Below, piece by piece: positions 55,919-64,000 of a stretch of 64,000 bases of DNA. Numbering within the stretch: position 1 is the first letter of the stretch; each line of letters begins with the position of its first letter. The notes under the pieces are model-generated. The model was given only the letters and a program-made list of their open reading frames with translations, was not told the DNA's origin and made no database searches. The stretch covers positions 20,185-84,184 of the forward strand of contig NZ_LMKV01000012.1 of the NCBI RefSeq assembly GCF_001421665.1. Reading direction: 5' to 3'. This DNA is from Sphingobium sp. Leaf26 (GTDB lineage: Bacteria; Pseudomonadota; Alphaproteobacteria; Sphingomonadales; Sphingomonadaceae). A program made the translations under genes and the position numbers.

Positions 55919-56986
55919 ATGACAGTATCCGCGACCTTCTCGCAGCCCGACCGGGCGACTTTGGCGCAGCGCTGGCAGGCGCTGGAGGCGCGATCGGACG
56001 GCAGCGTCTTCCTTGGATGGACCTGGGTGTCGGCCTGGCTCGACAGCTATGGGGTAAGGCCCGACCTGCTCGCCGTCACGGACGCGTCAGGGGCCGATGT
56101 GGCGCTGGCGCTGGTCGGCCATGCGATGGAGCCGCGACGGCTCGGCCCGGTGGCGACGCTCAGCCTCAACCAGTCGGGCGATCCACAGGCCGATCGGCCC
56201 TATGTCGAATATAATGGCCTGCTGGTGGAGAAGGGGCGGGAGGCGGAAGCGACCGCCGCTGCTCTGGCCGCGCTGACCCGTCGCCGCGACTGGCGCGCAC
56301 TGCGGCTGAGCGGCATCGCGCCCGATTCGCCGCTGCTCGCCCTGCCGGCCCGCCGCCGCACCCGCGTCGACCATTCGCCGGTCTATCAGGTCGATCTCGA
56401 CGCCGTGCGCGTCGCCGATGGCGATTATCTCTCCTTGCTCAGCAGCAATACGCGCAGCCAGATCCGGCGCGCGATGAAGGATCATGGCGGCCCGCTCCCC
56501 GACGTCAGTATCGGCACGCTGGACGATATCGGCCCCTGGCTGGAGGCAATGGCGGCGCTCAATGGTGGCCGTCATGCCGACAATGCGTGGGACGATGCCA
56601 GCTTTCGCAACTTCGTCGGCGCGATCGCTGCGCGCGGCCTGCCCACCGGCGCGGTCGAGCTGCTGCGTTTCACTGATGCTGGCGGCGTGGTCGGGCTGCT
56701 GGTCAATTTCGTCCATCGCGGCGCGGCGATGAACTATCAGTCGGCCTTCGCCAGCCCGCGCACGGCCAAGGACAAGCCGGGCCTGCTCTGCCATGCTGCG
56801 GCGGTCGGCCATTATGCCGCCCGCGACCTCAGCCGCTATTCCCTGCTGGCGGGCAAGGATCGCTACAAGCAGAGTCTCGCCACCTGCGAGGAAACCTTGG
56901 AATGGTGGGTGCTGGAACGGTTCAGTCCCCGCCTCGAAGCCGAATCGCTGCTCCGCCGCCTGCTCAGGCGCCCAGCTTCCGCATGA
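55919..56986 (+). CDS. FemAB/CelD-like GNAT acyltransferase
   Basis: A 355-residue protein with the BioF2-like GNAT pattern of the CelD/FemAB group: FLGWTWVSAWLDSYG near the start, YLSLLSSNTRSQIRRAMKDH in the middle, and a second GNAT half with GLLVNFVHRGAAMNYQSAF and RYSLLAGKDRYKQSL. Such proteins transfer acyl or aminoacyl groups, often in exopolysaccharide or lipid modification. It converges on and overlaps the cupin gene by 23 bases. Confidence 0.8.
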   Translation: MTVSATFSQPDRATLAQRWQALEARSDGSVFLGWTWVSAWLDSYGVRPDLLAVTDASGADVALALVGHAMEPRRLGPVATLSLNQSGDPQADRPYVEYNGLLVEKGREAEATAAALAALTRRRDWRALRLSGIAPDSPLLALPARRRTRVDHSPVYQVDLDAVRVADGDYLSLLSSNTRSQIRRAMKDHGGPLPDVSIGTLDDIGPWLEAMAALNGGRHADNAWDDASFRNFVGAIAARGLPTGAVELLRFTDAGGVVGLLVNFVHRGAAMNYQSAFASPRTAKDKPGLLCHAAAVGHYAARDLSRYSLLAGKDRYKQSLATCEETLEWWVLERFSPRLEAESLLRRLLRRPASA

Positions 56987-57833
56987 TGCGATAGACCAGC
57001 CGGCGGATACCCTGCGTCTCAGGCTGGGCGCTGACTGTCCCGACCGGCAAGCGACGCTTGCGCAGCAGGGCGTTGAAGCTGTGCAGTTCGCCCTCGGCTA
57101 CGCTGCGTTCTGACCGCCACGTCACCGACAGGCTGACCGACACGGTCGGGCCATTTTCGACGAAATGCGGCGCCTTCACCGGCACATGGATGGCATCGCC
57201 CGGTTCAAGGCGCACAGCCTTGCCGCGCGCCTTGAATCCGTCCTGCCAGATCAGGTTACGATGCCCGCCGCCATGGAAATCCTCGCTCTTCTGCGCCGGG
57301 ACCAGATGGTCGTCGCGCGCGGGAAAGACGGTCATCGTCTTCTGCCCCATGATCTGGAGCAGGATATTATGCTCCGGGTCCATATGGAACGGCGTCACGC
57401 TGCCGGGAGAGGACAGGAAGATGAAGGCTTCCCGGTGCAGCATCGACCCGGTCTTGCTCGCCACGATCGGCTCCAGTTCCGCCAGCGCATCGTCCAGCAA
57501 CGCGGCGTAGGCCGGGTCGCGCTCGACATTCTTCAACACTGCCCAGCTACCGTTCGTTTCGATCGTGCGGATCGTCTCGCCCAGCGTCAGCCCGTTGGTC
57601 GGCGTGTCTTCGGCGGTCACGCCCAACGGCAGCTTGCCCAGATTATATTCCACCGACGTTGCCGGCATGCGCTCCGCCAGCGTCGCCAGCGCGTCCAGCG
57701 TCAGCAGGCCATGGCCTGCCAGTCCATGGCTCAGCTTGGTCGACTGGTCGGGATAGGCGGCGGCAAAGATGGTGCGCGCTTCATCGGGGAAGATGGCGCC
57801 AGCGACCGGCGCGATCGGGCTATGGGCGGTCAT
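56964..57833 (-). CDS. JmjC/cupin-like oxygenase-type protein
   Basis: A 289-residue cupin. The metal-binding pattern is PGSVTPFHMDPEHNILLQIM (His-x-Asp) with a distal His in DAIHVPVKAPHFVENGP, as in JmjC-like 2-oxoglutarate oxygenases. ATG 57833 overlaps the stop of the upstream acyltransferase gene (ATGA), so the two are one operon. The open frame further upstream is a shadow. Substrate unknown. Confidence 0.8.
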   Translation of the reverse strand: MTAHSPIAPVAGAIFPDEARTIFAAAYPDQSTKLSHGLAGHGLLTLDALATLAERMPATSVEYNLGKLPLGVTAEDTPTNGLTLGETIRTIETNGSWAVLKNVERDPAYAALLDDALAELEPIVASKTGSMLHREAFIFLSSPGSVTPFHMDPEHNILLQIMGQKTMTVFPARDDHLVPAQKSEDFHGGGHRNLIWQDGFKARGKAVRLEPGDAIHVPVKAPHFVENGPTVSVSLSVTWRSERSVAEGELHSFNALLRKRRLPVGTVSAQPETQGIRRLVYRIMRKLGA

Positions 57834-58966
57834 GCCTGTCCTTTCAGTCTTCTGGCGAGCGCTTCGACGCCATTGGCGATGGCGAAGGCGGCGCTGCGCT
57901 GCAACCGTGCCATGCCGCTGCCGTGCAGTGCGATACGATATTGTACGATGGTCCGCCGTTCGGCCCACAGGCTGTCGATCATCGGATGATCGGCGGCGGC
58001 GCAACTGTCCATCCAGCCTATCGTCGGATCGTCCTGCACCGCGTGAAGGTTGGCGATCTCGATCAGCACGCCGGGCGAAAAGCGGCCCAGCGATTCGTCG
58101 AAGGCGATCTTGAAGGAAAAGGCGCCCTCGCCATGGCGGAAATTGACGAGCATCGCGATCGCCCGCCCGTCCAGGTCGACGCGCAGCATATGCAGCCGCC
58201 CCGCCTCGAAGGCGGCAGCGCAGGCGGCACGAAAGAAAGCCTCGTCGGCGGGCCTGCATCCCAGCGCCGTCCCTTCCTGTCCCTTCCATCCCGACGCTTC
58301 GAGCGCCAGGAAATCATCGCACCACAGCGCCAGATCGTCCTGCGCGCTCAGCAACCGCGTCTCGACCGTGCCCAGTTCGGCCAGCCTTTTTTGCAGGCGT
58401 CGCAATTCCTTGCGCTTCTTGGATCGGACATGCGTTTCCCAATAGGCGTCCGCACTCAGGTCCGACCGCAGCATCGCCCGGTCGTAGCGATGGATCTCCA
58501 GCCGCCCGCGCCGCTGCTCGACGCACAGCGCCTCCAGCGCGGCCGCATTGGCGCCCGCTGCATCCAGCCCCTCCAGATGCAGGAAGCCCCCGCCCCAGGG
58601 CGCCGCGTCCAGTTGCGCCAGAAAGCCGCGCCAGGCCGCGATCTCGTCGCCCCGCCGGATGATCGGTGCGCCAAAAAAGCCATGATCGTGCATCCAGTTG
58701 GCAACGCAACCGATCGGCAGTCGCCCGTGCCGCGCTCGCCGTACCACCGGCAGCAGCCCGATCAGGCGATCACCGTCATATACTTCGATCAGATGCACAT
58801 CCTGCCCGGCGGCCAGATGGTCGATCGCCGCGCCCAGCATGTCGGGCGCGTAGAAGGCGTTGGCTTCGGCGGCGTCCTGCGCCAGCGCCAGCCAGCGCGC
58901 ACGCTGGCTCTGCCCGCTTGCGGCGGGAACGGCGGTCGGAAGCGCAGGATGGTATGCCATGTCCAT
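57830..58966 (-). CDS. GNAT/FemAB-like acyltransferase
   Basis: A 378-residue protein of the same broad group as the plus-strand gene at 55919: RSKKRKELRRLQKRLAELG at the centre and GRAIAMLVNFRHGEGAFSFK, then GVLIEIANLHAVQDDPTIGW. It is coupled to the cupin gene. The two acyltransferases flanking a cupin suggest a shared modification pathway for a cell-surface or lipid substrate. Confidence 0.8.
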   Translation of the reverse strand: MDMAYHPALPTAVPAASGQSQRARWLALAQDAAEANAFYAPDMLGAAIDHLAAGQDVHLIEVYDGDRLIGLLPVVRRARHGRLPIGCVANWMHDHGFFGAPIIRRGDEIAAWRGFLAQLDAAPWGGGFLHLEGLDAAGANAAALEALCVEQRRGRLEIHRYDRAMLRSDLSADAYWETHVRSKKRKELRRLQKRLAELGTVETRLLSAQDDLALWCDDFLALEASGWKGQEGTALGCRPADEAFFRAACAAAFEAGRLHMLRVDLDGRAIAMLVNFRHGEGAFSFKIAFDESLGRFSPGVLIEIANLHAVQDDPTIGWMDSCAAADHPMIDSLWAERRTIVQYRIALHGSGMARLQRSAAFAIANGVEALARRLKGQA

Positions 58967-59137
58967 GGCCCTGCCATAGGCGACAAAGATTAGAGTGCGG
59001 TAAAGATGCCGAAAAGCCTGCCAGTCGCCGCCCGTTCACGGCCCGGCGATACAGGAAGGGGGGTTTACAAGCCGACATGGATTGGTCGAGACGGGGGTAA
59101 TGGCCGCGCGCCTGCACCCATGCCGAGAGGGACATTC

Positions 59138-60139
59138 ATGACGATCCTCGTTACCGGAGCCGCCGGATTCATCGGCATGCACGTCGCCGATCGACTGATG
59201 GCGCAGGGCCATGCCGTGGTCGGCATCGACAATATGAACGACTATTATCCCGTCTCGCTGAAGCGCGATCGCATCGCCCGGCTCCAGGCGAATCATGGCC
59301 GCCTCTTCACCTTCCACGAACTCGACTTTGCCGATCTCGACGCGCTGCATGCGGCGCTTGCCGATCAGGTGATCGAATCGATCGTCCATCTGGGCGCACA
59401 GGCGGGCGTGCGCTATTCGCTCATCAATCCCCATGCCTATGTCCGCTCCAATCTGGCCGGCCATGTCAACATGCTGGAACTGGCGCGGGAGCGGCGGGTG
59501 CGGCATCTGGTCTATGCCTCCTCGTCGTCCGTCTACGGCGGCAACGACACGCTGCCCTTCCGTGTGGAGGACCGGGTCGAGCATCCCGTCTCGCTCTACG
59601 CCGCGACCAAGCGCGCCGACGAACTGATGAGCGAAACCTACGCCCATCTCTTCCGTATTCCGATGACCGGGCTGCGCTTCTTCACCGTCTATGGTCCATG
59701 GGGGCGTCCCGACATGGCCATGTGGATCTTCACCGCAAAGATTCTGGCGGGCGATCCGATCCCGGTCTTCAATCATGGCCGGATGCAGCGCGACTTCACC
59801 TATATCGACGATATCGTCAGCGGCATCATCGGTTGCCTCGATCATCCGCCGGCGGACGATGGCGCGGCCAAGGCGGGAGGCAGCCGTGCGCCGCACCGGC
59901 TCTACAATATCGGCAACAACCAGCCTGAAGAACTGATGCACCTCATAGCCGTGCTGGAGGATGCGATCGGCAGGAAGGCGCAGATCGATTTCCAGCCGAT
60001 GCAGCCGGGCGATGTCCATGCGACCTATGCGGACATCAGCGCCATATCGCAGGATATCGGCTTTGCGCCCACCACGGGAATCGACTCGGGCGTGCCGCGA
60101 TTCGTCCAATGGTATCGCGACTACCATGCTGCATCATGA
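59138..60139 (+). CDS. UDP-glucuronate 4-epimerase-like SDR
   Basis: A 333-residue extended short-chain dehydrogenase: NAD-binding VTGAAGFIGMHVADRLMAQG, IDNMNDYYPVSLKRDR, catalytic SSSSVYGG and YAATKRADE, and FFTVYGPWGRPDMAMW, wording typical of UDP-glucuronate 4-epimerases (UDP-GlcA to UDP-GalA). ATG 59138 follows GAGAGGGA; the longer frame to 59006 is rejected. Likely supplies a sugar for LPS or capsule, like the kdsD-kdsB genes downstream. Confidence 0.9.
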   Translation: MTILVTGAAGFIGMHVADRLMAQGHAVVGIDNMNDYYPVSLKRDRIARLQANHGRLFTFHELDFADLDALHAALADQVIESIVHLGAQAGVRYSLINPHAYVRSNLAGHVNMLELARERRVRHLVYASSSSVYGGNDTLPFRVEDRVEHPVSLYAATKRADELMSETYAHLFRIPMTGLRFFTVYGPWGRPDMAMWIFTAKILAGDPIPVFNHGRMQRDFTYIDDIVSGIIGCLDHPPADDGAAKAGGSRAPHRLYNIGNNQPEELMHLIAVLEDAIGRKAQIDFQPMQPGDVHATYADISAISQDIGFAPTTGIDSGVPRFVQWYRDYHAAS

Positions 60140-60159
60140 CATCATGGTGCGGTGCACCT

Positions 60160-60181
60160 GCGGAACCCTGAAAGGTTCCGC
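60160..60181 (+). terminator. Hairpin terminator after the epimerase gene
   Basis: GCGGAACC pairs with GGTTCCGC across six bases, followed by TGTTTGT. Confidence 0.6.
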
Positions 60182-60438
60182 TGTTTGTCGCTGATATTGC
60201 TCGCTTCATCTTGTGCCATTCTGGTTTGTCTCGTTTCGACCCTTCCAATTTTCTTTCGCACTTGCAAAATAGATTGCCATAAGTGCCTGAAACGGCGTAA
60301 GCCATCATCCCATGCTGGTTGCAAAACCGGCTAGGGGTCGCGGAACGAGGGAAAGACGACACGTCGAATACGATGGTTCGTCGCCGTGGATCCGGTCGGG
60401 GTCTTCCGGTCGGTTGAAACGGAAAAAAGGGCAAACGC

Positions 60439-61449
60439 GTGTCGACACCAGCTTCGAAGATAGTCCCGTTCGGCTCCGGCAGCCGTATCGTGGAGACTGC
60501 CTGCCGCAGTCTGTCCGTTGCGGCCTTCGGGCTCAATGCGCTGGAAGCCAAATTCGCCGACCGCGACTTTGCCGCCACTTTCCTGCGCGTGATCGGCGTC
60601 ATCATGAAGGTGCGCGGCCGCGTGATCGTCACCGGCATCGGCAAGAGCGGCATCGTCGCCCGCAAGATGACGGCGACCCTCACATCCACCGGTACGCCCG
60701 CCATCTTCCTGCATCCGGCCGATGCGGGTCATGGCGATCTTGGCATGATCACCCCGGACGACGTCGTACTGATGCTGTCCCATTCGGGCGAATCGACCGA
60801 ACTCGGTCCGATCATCCATTATTGCAAACGCTTCGCCATTCCGCTGGTCGCGATCACTGCGCAAGTCAATAGCACCGTCGCCGCCGCGGCCGACATGGCC
60901 ATATTGATGCCGGAAGTGGAGGAGGCCTGCCCCAACGCGCTGGCGCCCACCACGTCGACCACGGTGCAGATGGCGCTGGGCGATGCGCTCGCCATCTCGC
61001 TGATGGAAATGCGCGGCTTCTCGGCCGACGATTTCCACAAATTCCATCCCAATGGCCGGCTTGGCGCGCAACTGGTCAAGGTGCGCGAACTGATGGCCAA
61101 GGGCGGCGATGTGCCGATGGTGCGTGAGGATGCCTCGCTGCTCGACGCCACCATCGAAATGACCCGCGCACGCCTCGGCGGCACTGCGGTGGTCGATCGC
61201 AATGGCCGCCTGATCGGTGCCTTCACCGACGGCGACCTGCGCCGAACCGTCACCGGCAAGCAGAATCTGACCGATGCGGTCGGTCGCTTCATGACCATGA
61301 CGCCGTTTGCCGTCACCTCGGACGAACTGGCCTCCGAAGCGCTCCGCCTGATGCACGAGCGGAACATCATGCTGCTCTTCGTCTGCGACAATGGCCGCCT
61401 GATCGGTGCCGTCCATATGCACGATTTGCTGCACGCCGGGGTCGCCTGA
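60439..61449 (+). CDS. kdsD: Arabinose-5-phosphate isomerase (KpsF/GutQ family)
   Basis: A 336-residue enzyme with an N-terminal SIS domain (VTGIGKSGIVARKMTATLTS, LHPADAGHGDLGMI, LSHSGESTE) and two C-terminal CBS domains (ELMAKGGDVPMV and VGRFMTMTPFAVTSDEL). It converts ribulose 5-phosphate to arabinose 5-phosphate, the first step to KDO of LPS. Start is GTG 60439. The stop TGA overlaps the likely CTG start of kdsB, so the two KDO genes are coupled. Confidence 0.95.
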   Translation: MSTPASKIVPFGSGSRIVETACRSLSVAAFGLNALEAKFADRDFAATFLRVIGVIMKVRGRVIVTGIGKSGIVARKMTATLTSTGTPAIFLHPADAGHGDLGMITPDDVVLMLSHSGESTELGPIIHYCKRFAIPLVAITAQVNSTVAAAADMAILMPEVEEACPNALAPTTSTTVQMALGDALAISLMEMRGFSADDFHKFHPNGRLGAQLVKVRELMAKGGDVPMVREDASLLDATIEMTRARLGGTAVVDRNGRLIGAFTDGDLRRTVTGKQNLTDAVGRFMTMTPFAVTSDELASEALRLMHERNIMLLFVCDNGRLIGAVHMHDLLHAGVA

Positions 61450-62255
61450 GCCTTCTCGTCGTCATTCCGGCGCGGGCCGGATCGTCCCGCCTGCCGCGCA
61501 AACCGCTCCGCCTGATTGCCGGGCGGACCCTGCTTCATCGTACCATCGCCATGGCGCGCGCCGCGATCGGCGACCGCGCCGACGTGGCGCTGACCGTCGC
61601 CACCGATGATGATGCCATCGCCGATCATGCCCGCGCCGTCGGCTGCGATGCGGTGATGACGGACAGCGCCATCGCCACCGGCTCCGGCCGCGCCCTGGCG
61701 GCGGCCCTGACCCAGCCGTCGCCACCCGGTTTCGTGGTCAATCTTCAGGGCGATTCGCCCTTTCAGCCGGAGGGCGCTCTGGGTGCCGTGATCGCCGCAT
61801 TGCAGGCCGGCGCACCGGTCGCCACGCCGGTCATCTCGCTCGACTGGCCCTCGCTCGACGCGCTGCGCGACCACAAGACCCGATCGCCCTTCAGCGGCAC
61901 CACCTGCGCCCGTGCACCGGATGGTCATGCCCTCTGGTTTTCCAAGACCATCATCCCGGCCATTCGGGGCGAGGAGAAGTTGCGCGAAACCGCGCCTCGC
62001 TCGCCGGTGTGGCGGCATGTCGGCCTCTATGGCTATGCGCTGGATGCGCTCCAGCGGTTCGAGGCCTGCCCGCCGACGACGCTTGAAAATCTGGAGGGGC
62101 TGGAGCAGTTGCGCCTGCTCGAACTCGGCATTCCCGTCATGACCGTCGCCGTCGATCCGCCGCGGTTCGACAGCAGCGGCATCGATACCGAAGCGGACAT
62201 CAGCCGGGTCGAGGCGCTGATCGCGCTGCATGGCGATCCCACCCCGCTGCTCTGA
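61446..62255 (+). CDS. kdsB: 3-deoxy-manno-octulosonate cytidylyltransferase, probable CTG start
   Basis: About 269 residues. The family N-terminus (SLLVVIPARAGSSRLPRKPL) lies upstream of the first in-frame ATG (61551), so that ATG cannot be the start. The only codon in the right place is CTG 61446, overlapping the kdsD stop as CTGA; there is no ATG, GTG or TTG between the stop and VIPARAG. Other motifs: VVNLQGDSPF, RHVGLYGYALDAL and the Asp-rich end IDTEADISRVE. It activates KDO with CTP. Confidence 0.85.
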   Translation: MSLLVVIPARAGSSRLPRKPLRLIAGRTLLHRTIAMARAAIGDRADVALTVATDDDAIADHARAVGCDAVMTDSAIATGSGRALAAALTQPSPPGFVVNLQGDSPFQPEGALGAVIAALQAGAPVATPVISLDWPSLDALRDHKTRSPFSGTTCARAPDGHALWFSKTIIPAIRGEEKLRETAPRSPVWRHVGLYGYALDALQRFEACPPTTLENLEGLEQLRLLELGIPVMTVAVDPPRFDSSGIDTEADISRVEALIALHGDPTPLL

Positions 62256-62265
62256 CCCTGCCCTG

Positions 62266-62856
62266 ATGCGCCGCCTTTTCATCATCCGCCATGGCAACAC
62301 CTTCGCCAGCAGCGTCGAAGCGCGGCGCGTCGGCGCGCGGACCGATATTCCGCTGGTGGACAGCGGCCGCGCCCAGGCCGACCGGCTGGGGGAATGGTTC
62401 GCGCATCAAGCGCTCCCGATCGACCGCCTGTTCTCCAGCCCCCTGAAGCGCGCCCGCGAAACCGCCGATCGCATCGCGGCGGCAACCGGCCATGCGTGCG
62501 ACGGCAGTCTCGATTGGCTCGGGGAGATCGACCATGGCCCGGACGAGGGCAGGCCGGAGGCGGATGTGCTGGCCCGGATCGGCGCGCAGGCGCTGGCCGA
62601 CTGGGACGAGCGTGGCATCGCGCCCGATGGCTGGATCGTCGATGCCGACCGGCGCATCGCCGCCTGGCGCGCCTTTTTTGCGGAGGGCAGGGCGGGCACG
62701 GACCTGCTCGTCACCAGCAATGGCGCCGCCCGCTTCGCCCTGCTCGCGGCCGGCCTGCCGCTCGCCACGCTCAAATTGCGCACCGGCGCCTTTGGCGAAC
62801 TGGCCGTGGATGCTGCCGGTGGGGTCGCATTGGTGCGCTGGGACGAGCGGCCTTAG
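62266..62856 (+). CDS. Histidine phosphatase-family protein
   Basis: A 196-residue phosphoglycerate mutase-like phosphatase: catalytic RHG in LFIIRHGNTF, SSPLKRARETA, and the second His replaced in context by VTSNGAARFALL (usually VxHG). The loss of that His suggests altered or weak activity. It lies 10 bases after kdsB. Confidence 0.8.
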   Translation: MRRLFIIRHGNTFASSVEARRVGARTDIPLVDSGRAQADRLGEWFAHQALPIDRLFSSPLKRARETADRIAAATGHACDGSLDWLGEIDHGPDEGRPEADVLARIGAQALADWDERGIAPDGWIVDADRRIAAWRAFFAEGRAGTDLLVTSNGAARFALLAAGLPLATLKLRTGAFGELAVDAAGGVALVRWDERP

Positions 62857-62917
62857 GTTTCAGACCCCGATCCTCGTAAAATCTACTTGCCCTGAGCCTG
62901 GCCAGGGCGCTCAACCG

Positions 62918-62961
62918 CCTGAAGGGTGATGCGATTAGATTGAATCGCATCACCCTTCAGG
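62918..62961. terminator. Bidirectional terminator between convergent genes
   Basis: A perfect 19-base inverted repeat (CCTGAAGGGTGATGCGATT and its complement, loop of six) sits between the phosphatase gene and the convergent exporter gene, followed on the plus strand by TCTTTTG. Confidence 0.75.
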
Positions 62962-63020
62962 AGTCTTTTGCTTTCCGCATTGTGCGAGCCGTCATCCGTT
63001 CCAGATGACGTCAAAATGCT

Positions 63021-64000
63021 CTAGCCGCACTCCACCGTGACATGCTCCATGCGCGGCAGCGACCGTACCCGCGCCCGCACCCTGGGGGCATCTGCGCCGG
63101 GCGCCAGGCTGATGATCGCGGCATGGGCATGCGGCCCGATGCGCCAGACATGCAGGTCGCGAATGGTCGCGCCTTCGGCCTCCACCAGCCCGCGCACCCG
63201 CGCCATCAATGCCGGCTCGGCCGTGTCGAGCAGGATCGCGGCGGTATCCTTCATCAGCCCCCAGGCCCAGCGGGCGATGACCACCGCGCCCAGCAGGCCG
63301 ACCGCCGGGTCCATCCACCACCAGCCCAGATAGCGCCCGGCCAGCAGCGCCGCGATCGCCAGCACCGACGTCAGCGCATCGGTCAGCACATGCACATAGG
63401 CGGCGCGCAGATTATTGTCGGCATGCCCCTGCTTATGGTCGTGCGCATCCGCATGGTCATGGCCATGGTCGTGATCGGCATGTCCATGCCCGTGATCGTG
63501 ACTATGGTCATGCCCCAGCAGGAAGGCGCTGATGATGTTGATGATAAGGCCGACCACCGCCACCAGCGTCGCCTCGCCAAAGGCGACATGGATCGGCTGA
63601 AAGAATCGCATGCCCGATTCGATGGCGATGAACAACGCGGTGCCCATCAGCAACAGGGCAGAGGCAAAGCCCGCCAGATCGCCCACCTTGCCCGTGCCGA
63701 ACGTGTATCGCGGGTTGCGCGCATGGCGCTTGGCATAGTCATAGGCCGCCGCCGCGACCGCCAGCGCCCCGGCATGGGTCGCCATGTGGAAACCGTCGGC
63801 CAGCAGCGCCATCGACCCGGTGATCCATCCGAAGACGATCTCCACCACCATGGTCGCGGCGGTCAGCCAGACGACCCACAGGGTTCGCTTCGCATTCTGG
63901 TCATGCCCGGCGGACAGATAGATATGGTCGAAATAATGGCTGTCCCCGCTCTCGTCCTCGTCCGACGCGGGCAGGGCAATCGCCGGTGCATCATGGTCAT
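63021..64000 (-). CDS. Cation diffusion facilitator, DmeF-like (5' end outside window)
   Basis: The frame is open to the window edge, giving at least 326 residues without the start. The CDF family is plain: GSMALLADGFHMATHAGALA with the HxxxD metal site, FGTGKVGDLAGFASALLL, a His-rich loop of about 30 residues (HDHSHDHGHGHADHDHGHD), LRAAYVHVLTDALTSVLAI and the cytosolic C-terminal domain. This wording fits DmeF-type Co2+/Ni2+ exporters. The upstream part (SHYFDHIYLSAGHDQNAKRT) is in frame, so the Met at 63851 is internal. Confidence 0.9.
   Translation of the reverse strand, partial: DHDAPAIALPASDEDESGDSHYFDHIYLSAGHDQNAKRTLWVVWLTAATMVVEIVFGWITGSMALLADGFHMATHAGALAVAAAAYDYAKRHARNPRYTFGTGKVGDLAGFASALLLMGTALFIAIESGMRFFQPIHVAFGEATLVAVVGLIINIISAFLLGHDHSHDHGHGHADHDHGHDHADAHDHKQGHADNNLRAAYVHVLTDALTSVLAIAALLAGRYLGWWWMDPAVGLLGAVVIARWAWGLMKDTAAILLDTAEPALMARVRGLVEAEGATIRDLHVWRIGPHAHAAIISLAPGADAPRVRARVRSLPRMEHVTVECG

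Noticed and set aside
58981-59137. Longer start for the epimerase gene at 59006
   Set aside because: The extra 44 residues precede the NAD-binding Rossmann motif that normally lies at the very N-terminus, and a better Shine-Dalgarno precedes 59138.
60331-62300. Long minus-strand frames opposite kdsD and kdsB
   Set aside because: Antisense shadows of conserved genes; no protein-family motif is seen.
63422-63510. Repeat-like CATGGTCATGGCC tract near the right edge
   Set aside because: It encodes the His/Asp-rich loop of the cation exporter and is not an independent repeat element.
1-64000. CRISPR array
   Set aside because: No regularly spaced direct repeats of 25-40 bases were noticed and no Cas protein is present.

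Overview
The window looks like a piece of a GC-rich alphaproteobacterial chromosome, most likely a sphingomonad (Sphingobium/Sphingomonas type). This rests on the flavour of the housekeeping proteins in the right third: a TTG-started rpoZ, alanine dehydrogenase, a KdsD/KdsB pair, a DmeF-like exporter, FemAB-like acyltransferases and uracil-DNA glycosylase. All assignments come from reading motifs by eye; no database search was run.

Layout. (1) 1-44593 is accessory DNA: large genes of mixed ancestry, long gaps, an insertion sequence and gene remnants, ending against the 3' end of a tRNA-Ser(GGA) gene on the minus strand (44594-44684). This is the classic arrangement of an integrated genomic island. 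The left edge carries the C-terminus of a large serine recombinase. (2) 44785-64000 is ordinary chromosome: periplasmic cyclophilin, ald, a TauE exporter, a two-component system, a phospholipase D family protein, rpoZ, ung, a class A beta-lactamase-like protein, acyltransferase/cupin genes, a UDP-sugar epimerase, kdsD-kdsB, a histidine phosphatase and a cation exporter cut by the window end.

The island is densely packed with what look like anti-phage or conflict systems. From left to right: a minus-strand cluster (1.1-10.5 kb) of CHC2/Toprim primase, reverse transcriptase of the UG/Abi kind, stand-alone nitrilase, DEDDh exonuclease, HEPN/Toprim-associated protein, small RNase H-like protein and Ser/Thr kinase; a truncated GAF/PAS sensor and a probably Fur-regulated TonB receptor; a 2024-residue Mrr-like nuclease/TPR/PIN-like giant; a three-gene phosphorelay-like operon (divergent histidine kinase, stand-alone receiver, receiver fused to a nucleoside phosphorylase); a metallo-beta-lactamase/4-TM membrane protein pair; an IS5-family element; a three-gene operon of helical-repeat protein, PD-(D/E)XK-like nuclease and 1251-residue SIR2 protein; and a phage-flavoured module with a QxK nuclease, an HTH/AbrB regulator with its own palindromic operator, a ParB-methyltransferase and DUF5681.

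The strongest candidates for undescribed systems are the SIR2 operon (31418-38777), the kinase/receiver/nucleoside-phosphorylase operon (22394-27449) and the RT-nitrilase-primase-exonuclease cluster. In the last of these the RT gene appears to need a +1 frameshift to be read from its natural, translationally coupled start.
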